From Bacteroidota bacterium (GTDB taxonomy: Bacteria > Bacteroidota > Bacteroidia > Flavobacteriales > Flavobacteriaceae), in assembly GCA_022560715.1 (NCBI GenBank), contig JADFSQ010000122.1, forward strand, positions 1 to 6,300: a DNA stretch of 6,300 nucleotides. The letters run 5' to 3'. The stretch's first letter is position 1, and each line of letters starts with the position of its first letter. This document shows positions 1 through 4,836 of this stretch, piece after piece. A model generated the notes under the pieces. That model worked only from the letters and a program-made list of their open reading frames with translations, made no database searches and had not been told where the DNA came from. Made by a program: the position numbers and the translations under genes.

Positions 1-447
1 TTTGATGGCGCCTTCATGCAAATTTTCCAACCACTAGAACCGGAAGACTTTGCCCTCGTACAAGGTAAACAGCCGCAAAAAGAAGAGCTGGTTTCTTTTT
101 GCGATCAATTTTCTGGGGAGAAGAAAAGTTCCTGCTGGTCTGAGGGGTGGCCGTTGTTTTATGAAGAGATAAAAACCGCTGAAGGATTGGTAGAATTCTG
201 TTCTTATCTTGTAGATGATCCAATTCAACACAAACGTTGTTATAATGCGTTGTTTTACGTTCTTGTTGCTCAGTTTAATTTTGATGAACAGGATATCATC
301 AATTTATGCAGTGGTCTGCCGCAGGAGAGAAGGGGGCAGTGTTTTGCGAATAGCGCCTCTCGTTTTATTGAAACGGATGCACGGTTAGTAGATGAATCAG
401 TGACGTTATGTTCTTTTGCTAAGAATTTTGGCGTGGAGGAAACCTGA
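1..447 (+). CDS. Cysteine-spaced helical repeat protein, 5'-partial, ending at an in-frame TGA
   Basis: The frame is open from base 1, with a first internal Met at 16 that has no ribosome binding site, so the gene probably starts upstream of the window. The protein is acidic and rich in aromatic residues. Cys pairs recur regularly: TGC/TGT codons at 100, 133, 199, 238, 307, 340 and 409, that is 11 to 13 codons within a pair and 22 to 23 codons between pairs. Each unit has the form (F/L)C-x(10-12)-C-(aromatic)-x(about 21), which suggests a two-helix repeat, possibly with a disulfide per unit, and therefore an extracytoplasmic location (inference). No catalytic motif is visible and I cannot name a family with certainty. 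The frame stops at TGA 445-447, but repeat-like sequence continues in the same frame to 567, so the true product is probably longer. It lies 177 bp upstream of two cupredoxin-like genes on the same strand. Confidence 0.7.
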   Translation, partial: FDGAFMQIFQPLEPEDFALVQGKQPQKEELVSFCDQFSGEKKSSCWSEGWPLFYEEIKTAEGLVEFCSYLVDDPIQHKRCYNALFYVLVAQFNFDEQDIINLCSGLPQERRGQCFANSASRFIETDARLVDESVTLCSFAKNFGVEET

Positions 448-549
448 TATGAAGAACTGCTTCTTTACTCAAGATACAATTTTCATATTGGGTCCGAAGG
501 TTTTTTTAATCTGTGCGCTGCCCTTCCAGAGCCATGGGGAGATAAATGT
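100..549 (+). repeat. Five degenerate protein-level repeats with C-x(10-12)-C spacing
   Basis: Units begin at the Cys codons at 100, 199, 307, 409 and 514; the last unit is incomplete. Unit length is 33 to 36 codons. The within-unit Cys spacing is 11, 13, 11, 12 (with TGA as the second position) and 11 codons. The second Cys is followed by an aromatic residue in units 1 to 3 (W, Y, F) and by Y after the TGA in unit 4. Conservation is at protein level only; the DNA is not a tandem repeat. Confidence 0.7.
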
Positions 550-567
550 CTTGCTGGATTAAAATAG
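448..567 (+). other. In-frame continuation of the cysteine-repeat gene after the TGA
   Basis: Directly after the TGA the same frame stays open for 39 codons and ends at TAG 565-567. The encoded stretch starts Y-E-E-L-L-L and carries another repeat opening, N-L-C-A-A-L-P, with Cys codons at 514 and 547. These keep the exact 11-codon spacing seen in the upstream repeats. The distance from the TGA codon to the Cys at 514 is 23 codons, the same as between repeats upstream. This is therefore the real C-terminus of the gene, separated by one stop codon. No start codon or ribosome binding site suggests independent translation. Confidence 0.7.
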
Positions 568-624
568 GCAAGGTAAAATAAAAGAGTAATGTGAGAAGTA
601 TCAAAATATGGTTTTATCTTTATC

Positions 625-1134
625 ATGAACGGAGAAAAAGAAAAAAAATTTACCATTATTCATATATACATTCTTTTTGGTATAACGTTGGTATTCGGAT
701 ATCTTATATATCAACAATTGTCTGCAAAGGCTCCAGCAGCAGACCAGCACGCGACGTCATCGGGGTCAACATCCGCAGAGCAGGGGGTGCTGATATTTGC
801 AGGGGAAGACGCGTCAGGGGAAGAAAGAAGGCTCCACGCTGAACTGGTGCGAAAGGAGGCGAAAGATGTAAATATTTTAGATATTAGCAATTGTGCTCCC
901 AATCCAATTGCTCTTGCGGTGGGATACGGAGAATCCATCACGATTAAAAATTCGGATACAGTCTCGCATACACTAAGCCACAGGATAGATAGAGAGGCCT
1001 CTGTTATTCCTGCTGGCGGCACCAAAGACATTGTTGTATCTGATTTTGTAGGAATTGAAGAAGGCAAAGAAGGATTTGCAGGATATTTGTGTGATGGGAG
1101 TCCTGCCGGAATTTTTCATATTATTGCTAGTTAA
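625..1134 (+). CDS. Membrane-anchored cupredoxin-like protein, first paralogue
   Basis: A 169-residue protein. Residues 1-8 are polar and Lys-rich, residues about 9-29 form one transmembrane helix, and residues about 32-58 are an Ala/Ser/Gly-rich linker. A charged helix with E-E-R-R-L-H-A-E-L-V follows, then a beta-rich domain from about residue 86 to the end. That domain has cupredoxin landmarks: Cys90, the N-S-D-T-V-S-H-T-L strand with His115, V-I-P-A-G-G-T, and Y-L-C-D with Cys156. The type 1 copper C-x(2)-H-x(2)-M pattern is absent: after Cys156 come D-G-S-P-A-G-I. Copper binding is therefore doubtful, and a Cys90-Cys156 disulfide is more plausible (inference). The domain should face outside the cytoplasm. 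ATG 625 is chosen because it places the positively charged segment before the helix; no Shine-Dalgarno sequence precedes it. The stop is TAA, 6 bp before its paralogue. Confidence 0.8.
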   Translation: MNGEKEKKFTIIHIYILFGITLVFGYLIYQQLSAKAPAADQHATSSGSTSAEQGVLIFAGEDASGEERRLHAELVRKEAKDVNILDISNCAPNPIALAVGYGESITIKNSDTVSHTLSHRIDREASVIPAGGTKDIVVSDFVGIEEGKEGFAGYLCDGSPAGIFHIIAS

Positions 1135-1140
1135 TTCATC

Positions 1141-1722
1141 ATGAAAAAAAAGAACAAAAAAATAAGCATTAGTGGTATTGTTTTAGCCCTTGCGGCTATG
1201 AAAAAGAAAAGCAGAATAATTATCGCTGCTAATGCTATTCTAGCCGTTACGGCACTTGCGCTCGGTTTGCTTATTTACCAACAGCAGCTGGGAAAAAATA
1301 CGATAGATCAAGAAAAGCCTTCTCGGGATTCGGAAATTTTTTCTTCAGAAAATTTTACATCATCATCGTATAACAACGAAAACGATGCTTTAAGATGGCC
1401 AGCACAAAATGCTTCCTCTGAAGAGAAGCAACGGCACGCAGATCTTATACGTAGGGTTGCGCAAGATTCCGAGTTTTTAAGCATTAATAGTGATTGTAGT
1501 ATGCAGCCGGCAGTGTTTCGTGTAACGCTTGAGGAAAGTTTTACGATCAGAAATCAAGATGATGTCGGCCATACCATAACGGTAAATGAAGATAATATAT
1601 TTGTTGTTCCTGCTGGCAGCACCAAAAATGTTATTGCAGATTTTGGACAAGGACGAGGAAACTATGGATTTTTATGTGACTCAAAGCAGGGTGTGGCAGG
1701 GATATTAGTTGTTGCTCCATAG
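1141..1722 (+). CDS. Membrane-anchored cupredoxin-like protein, second paralogue
   Basis: A 193-residue protein if started at 1141, or 174 if started at the in-frame ATG at 1198. From Met20 it parallels the preceding gene: Lys-rich start, transmembrane helix at residues about 25-46 ending L-L-I-Y-Q-Q (L-I-Y-Q-Q in the neighbour), a Ser/Asn-rich linker, a helix with R-H-A-D-L-I-R-R, then the cupredoxin-like domain. Landmarks are Cys119, G-H-T-I with His144, V-V-P-A-G-S-T, and Y-G-F-L-C-D with Cys179. The Cys-to-His distance of 25 residues is identical in both paralogues. The second His and the Met of a type 1 copper site are replaced: C-D-S-K-Q-G-V in place of the usual C-x-x-H-x-G-M. The pair clearly arose by duplication and probably shares a transcript (6-bp gap). 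Function is unknown; an envelope redox or structural role is possible. The stop is TAG. Confidence 0.8.
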   Translation: MKKKNKKISISGIVLALAAMKKKSRIIIAANAILAVTALALGLLIYQQQLGKNTIDQEKPSRDSEIFSSENFTSSSYNNENDALRWPAQNASSEEKQRHADLIRRVAQDSEFLSINSDCSMQPAVFRVTLEESFTIRNQDDVGHTITVNEDNIFVVPAGSTKNVIADFGQGRGNYGFLCDSKQGVAGILVVAP

Positions 1723-1820
1723 TTTAGATTTGTGTCCTGTTTTTTTAAATAATAAAAAAGCAACGATTTATATGTGATATTTTATGGTTAAATTGGTATT
1801 ATATTATAATAACCTACAAT
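1723..1820. other. Intergenic gap at the composition break
   Basis: These 98 bases separate the Patescibacteria-like genes from the flavobacterial ones. They hold a T7 run at 1740-1746 and an A6 run at 1754-1759, which could pair across a 7-base loop. This is an all-A/T stem and is not a convincing terminator. I find no good match to the Bacteroidota promoter pattern (TTG about 20 bases upstream of TAnnTTTG). From about 1760 onward the sequence has the A+T-rich character of the genes to the right. Confidence 0.5.
1795..1814 (+). promoter_or_regulatory. Short A/T-rich hairpin just upstream of the DUF3108 start
   Basis: GGT at 1795-1797 can pair with ACC at 1812-1814, and 1798-1802 can pair with 1806-1810, leaving A1811 bulged and a 3-base loop at 1803-1805. 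The hairpin ends 6 bases before the ATG, where it could affect ribosome access. The TATAAT-like bases inside it could equally be part of a promoter. Such A/T palindromes arise easily by chance in DNA this A+T rich. Confidence 0.2.
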
Positions 1821-2600
1821 ATGAAAAAAATACAACTTTTAATAATAACTGTTTTAATAGCTCAAGTTTCTTTTTCCCAACAGGAATCAGCTTTCGATAC
1901 AGGAGAATGGCTTAAGTTTAAAATGAGTTACAGCAATTGGTTTAAAGCTGGTGAAGCTACTTTAAAAGTTAATGAGGATATTATTAATGATAAACCAGTA
2001 TTTCATGTAGTTGGTATAGGCAAGACTACAGGCGCAATTAGTTGGTTTTTTAAAGTAAAAGACAGGTATGAGACCTATTTTGATAAACAAACAGGCTTAC
2101 CTTATAAGTTTATTAGAGATATTTACGAAGGAGGACATACCAAAAAAATTGAAATAAATTTTGACCAAGTCAATCAAAAAGCTTATGTAAATGATATAAA
2201 GCATAATAAAACTTACGTTATAGAAACTAAACCAAATATTCAAGATATGGTTTCGGCTTATTATTATTTAAGAAACAAAATAGAAGTTGACAATCTTAAC
2301 CCTGGAGATGAATTTATAACTGATATGTTTTTTGATAAAGAAAATTTTGGATTTAAACTTAAATATATTGGCGAAGAAGTAATAAGGACTAAATTTGGTA
2401 AAGTAAAAACATTAAAATTCAGACCTTATGTTATGGCAGGTCGCGTTTTTAAAGAAGAAGAAAGTTTAACGCTTTGGGTGTCTAAAGATAAAAACCGCAT
2501 ACCTTTGCGTATTAAAGCCGATTTAGCCATAGGATCCTTAAGAGCAGATTTAATTGCTTTTAAAGGATTAAAACATTCATTTAAAATAGTAGTTGAATAA
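1821..2600 (+). CDS. Secreted DUF3108 domain protein
   Basis: A 259-residue protein with a Sec signal peptide: M-K-K-I-Q, a hydrophobic core to about residue 17, and probable cleavage after Ser19 (V-S-F-S before Q-Q), typical of Flavobacteriia. The mature part fits DUF3108. It begins F-D-T-G-E-W-L-K-F-K with A-G-E-A-T-L-K-V, and alternates beta strands throughout, with no enzyme motif. DUF3108 proteins are periplasmic or envelope proteins of unknown function, and nothing here refines that. There are no Cys residues in the mature chain, so it is not a lipoprotein. The start is fixed by the signal peptide; the leader is A/T rich without a Shine-Dalgarno sequence, as is common in Bacteroidota. 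It is the first gene of a tight four-gene run and ends 6 bp before the dioxygenase gene. Confidence 0.85.
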   Translation: MKKIQLLIITVLIAQVSFSQQESAFDTGEWLKFKMSYSNWFKAGEATLKVNEDIINDKPVFHVVGIGKTTGAISWFFKVKDRYETYFDKQTGLPYKFIRDIYEGGHTKKIEINFDQVNQKAYVNDIKHNKTYVIETKPNIQDMVSAYYYLRNKIEVDNLNPGDEFITDMFFDKENFGFKLKYIGEEVIRTKFGKVKTLKFRPYVMAGRVFKEEESLTLWVSKDKNRIPLRIKADLAIGSLRADLIAFKGLKHSFKIVVE

Positions 2601-2606
2601 TTAATT

Positions 2607-3539
2607 ATGCCGGACCAACCAGATTTCGATTTTATATTAAGCGAACTTCAAAAGAAATACAAAGATATTAATCAAGATACAGAAACACATTTAGAAGGCT
2701 TATTGTATAGTAAAACCATAACCTATTGGGATTATATTCAGACTGATGCCTTGTTAAGCCTTCAAATACAGCGTACTACTCTGCCAGACGAAATGGTGTT
2801 TATTGGTTATCATCAAATTAATGAGCTTCTTTTTAAAATGATACTTTGGGAAATTCAGCAAGTCGCAGAAAAGGATAATTTAAATGCTGTTTTTTTTGAA
2901 ACTAAACTAATGCGAATTAGTCGTTATTTCGATATGCTTTCAACCTCGTTTAATATAATGAGAGAAGGCATGGAAGTTGAACAATACATGAAGTTTAGAC
3001 AAACCTTAACACCAGCAAGTGGATTTCAAAGTGCACAATATCGTTTAATAGAATTTGCTTCTACCGAACTCATTAATTTAATCGATTATAGATTCAGAAA
3101 GACCATAGATAGAGATACACCTTTTGAACACGCTTTAGAACACCTATATTGGCAAGCCGCAGGAAAGGATTATAAAACAGGTAAAAAGTCTACACTACTC
3201 GTTAATTTTGAAAAACGCTATAAAGAAGAGTTTATAACCTTTATGAAAGTATATAACACTAAAAATTTATGGTCACGATTTAAAGAATTACCTATTGAAG
3301 ACCAAAACGATAAAGACCTTATAAAAGCAATGCGTCATTACGATTATACAGTAAATGTATCTTGGGTAATGGCACATTACAATGCGGCTAAACATTATAT
3401 TGAAAGCGGAATTGGCGATGGCGAAGCAACTGGAGGAAGTGATTGGAAAAAGTATATGCATCCAAAATATCAGAGAAGAATTTTTTTTCCTGAACTTTGG
3501 AGCGAAGAAGAATTAGAAAATTGGGGAAAGAATGTGTAA
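2607..3539 (+). CDS. Tryptophan 2,3-dioxygenase family protein
   Basis: A 310-residue cytoplasmic protein of the heme-dependent tryptophan dioxygenase family, which opens the indole ring of L-Trp to N-formylkynurenine, the first step of the kynurenine route. Landmarks in order are Y40-W-D-Y with L-L-S-L-Q; F65-I-G-Y-H69-Q-I-N-E-L-L-F-K, matching the substrate-pocket Phe and distal His of the family; F140-Q-S-A-Q-Y-R146, with the Arg expected to bind the Trp carboxylate; W253-V-M-A-H257, the likely proximal heme ligand; and T275-G-G-S. The distance from His257 to Thr275 is 18 residues, against 14 in the Xanthomonas enzyme as I recall it, so a small insertion is likely. Length is in the usual bacterial range. 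No other kynurenine gene is in the window. The last codons overlap the next gene by 8 bp, which suggests translational coupling. Family membership is firm; substrate is inferred. Confidence 0.88.
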   Translation: MPDQPDFDFILSELQKKYKDINQDTETHLEGLLYSKTITYWDYIQTDALLSLQIQRTTLPDEMVFIGYHQINELLFKMILWEIQQVAEKDNLNAVFFETKLMRISRYFDMLSTSFNIMREGMEVEQYMKFRQTLTPASGFQSAQYRLIEFASTELINLIDYRFRKTIDRDTPFEHALEHLYWQAAGKDYKTGKKSTLLVNFEKRYKEEFITFMKVYNTKNLWSRFKELPIEDQNDKDLIKAMRHYDYTVNVSWVMAHYNAAKHYIESGIGDGEATGGSDWKKYMHPKYQRRIFFPELWSEEELENWGKNV

Positions 3540-4836
3540 AAACAATATGCAATCAAGAATTTTTTTAGCCTTTTTAGTATTGATCAGCATCTCGTCTTGT
3601 AAAAATGATGTAAAAGAAAATACTATTCAAGAAACGGATTTAGTACAGAAACAAGAAATTGAAAGGTTTGAATTCGGATTTAATCTTAACAATTATATAG
3701 TCGTTAGAGATACTATCAGAAAAGGCGATAGTTTTGGAGAAATATTAGAACGTAATAAAATTGGCTATCCTAAAATTTTTCATATTGCCGAAAAAGCTAA
3801 AGACACTTTCGACATCAGAAAACTTATAGTAGGCAAACCATATACCTTGCTTTTTTCTAAAGACTCGCTACAATTGCCTCAGTGTTTTATTTATCAACCT
3901 ACCAAAGAAGAATATGTAGTTATAGATTTTCAGGATTCTATTACAAAAGCATATATAAAAAGGAAACCTGTAAAATATGTGGAGAAAGAAGCTTCTGGAG
4001 TTATAATAAGTACAATTTCTGAAGCCTTAGATCAACAAGGCATTAGCATGGTTTTGGCTTATGATATGTCTGATATTTATGCTTGGACTATAGATTTTTT
4101 CCGTCTTCAAAAAGGAGACCGTTTTAAAGTTATTTATACCGATAAATACATTGATGACACTATTTACGGAGGAATACACCATATCAAGGCTGCCTATTTT
4201 GAACATAGAAACGAACCTTTTTATGCCTTCGATTTTGAAACCGATAGCGTAAAAGGGATTAGCGATTATTTTAGCGAAGATGCCAAAAACCTTCGACGAG
4301 CATTTCTAAAAGGACCTGTACAGTTTAGTCGTGTTTCATCTCGATATAATTTACGAAGGCGAATTGCGTATTATGGAAATAGAATAAGACCACATAAAGG
4401 AACCGATTTTGCTGCTCCAATTGGTACACCAATTCTGGCTACAGCCAATGGAACTGTTGTTGAATCTACACGTAAAGGAGGTAATGGCAAATACGTAAAA
4501 ATAAAACACAACGCTACCTATTCCACGCAATACCTACACATGAAAAACCGCAATGTAAAAGTTGGTGATTTTGTCAAGCAAGGCGATGTTATTGGCTGGA
4601 TTGGAATGACAGGAAATACTGCTGGACCACACGTATGTTATCGATTTTGGAAAAATGGCGTACAGGTAGATCCATTCAGGCAAAAACTTCCTGAAGCCAA
4701 ACCTATTTCTGAAGAATTAAAAGCAAGCTATTTAAAATTTATAATACCAATAAAAATTCAGATAGATAATATAGAGTTTTTAGAAGAAAAACCTCAAAAT
4801 AAAGACTTCGAATCTCTTGTCACACAAATGGACTAA
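3532..4836 (+). CDS. Lipoprotein M23 metallopeptidase, MepM/Csd3-like layout
   Basis: A 434-residue envelope protein. The N-terminus is a lipoprotein signal with lipobox I-S-S-C and lipidated Cys23. Residues about 50-145 look like the LysM/OapA-like N-terminal region (R-K-G-D-S-F-G-E-I-L) of MepM/Csd3 proteins. Residues about 157-240 match the second Csd3-like domain (A-Y-D-M-S-D-I-Y-A-W and R-L-Q-K-G-D-R-F). Residues about 275-385 are the M23 catalytic domain, with H288-K-G-T-D292, Y-L-H336-M and G-P-H367-V-C369. Enzymes of this family cut peptide cross-links in peptidoglycan using zinc held by His, Asp and the second His of HxH. Here that second His is Cys369 (TGT at 4636-4638), which could still bind zinc. 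The start is 3532, preceded by a purine-rich GGGGAAAG, or 3547, which gives a more typical 18-residue signal. It ends directly against the isomerase start. Confidence 0.88.
   Translation: MCKNNMQSRIFLAFLVLISISSCKNDVKENTIQETDLVQKQEIERFEFGFNLNNYIVVRDTIRKGDSFGEILERNKIGYPKIFHIAEKAKDTFDIRKLIVGKPYTLLFSKDSLQLPQCFIYQPTKEEYVVIDFQDSITKAYIKRKPVKYVEKEASGVIISTISEALDQQGISMVLAYDMSDIYAWTIDFFRLQKGDRFKVIYTDKYIDDTIYGGIHHIKAAYFEHRNEPFYAFDFETDSVKGISDYFSEDAKNLRRAFLKGPVQFSRVSSRYNLRRRIAYYGNRIRPHKGTDFAAPIGTPILATANGTVVESTRKGGNGKYVKIKHNATYSTQYLHMKNRNVKVGDFVKQGDVIGWIGMTGNTAGPHVCYRFWKNGVQVDPFRQKLPEAKPISEELKASYLKFIIPIKIQIDNIEFLEEKPQNKDFESLVTQMD

Noticed and set aside
14..231. Two short reverse-strand frames at the left edge
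   Set aside because: Both overlap the Cys-repeat coding frame and show no motif or start context.
450..467. Stem-loop after the TGA as a bacterial SECIS element
   Set aside because: The loop is about 10 bases after the TGA and the stem is A/U rich; bacterial SECIS loops usually sit further downstream, with a G at the start of the loop. It is not enough to call selenocysteine.
591..842. Open + frame overlapping the first cupredoxin-like gene
   Set aside because: It reads the same bases in another frame, gives an Arg/Lys-rich product without domain features, and conflicts with the well-supported frame starting at 625.
711..1067. Reverse-strand open frame of 118 codons
   Set aside because: It lies entirely opposite the first cupredoxin-like gene, whose paralogue confirms the forward frame.
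1..1722. Reassigned TGA codon (Gly in Gracilibacteria/Absconditabacteria, or Trp) as explanation for the TGA at 445 and for another at 592 just upstream of the first cupredoxin-like gene
   Set aside because: All Gly codons in the three left genes are GGN and all Trp codons are TGG; no TGA occurs inside the two cupredoxin-like frames. A recoded genome would use many. The repeat alignment predicts Cys at 445, not Gly or Trp.
1740..1759. T7-loop-A6 inverted repeat as a transcription terminator
   Set aside because: The stem is purely A/T with no G+C pairs and no separate U tract after it; it is more likely low-complexity sequence.
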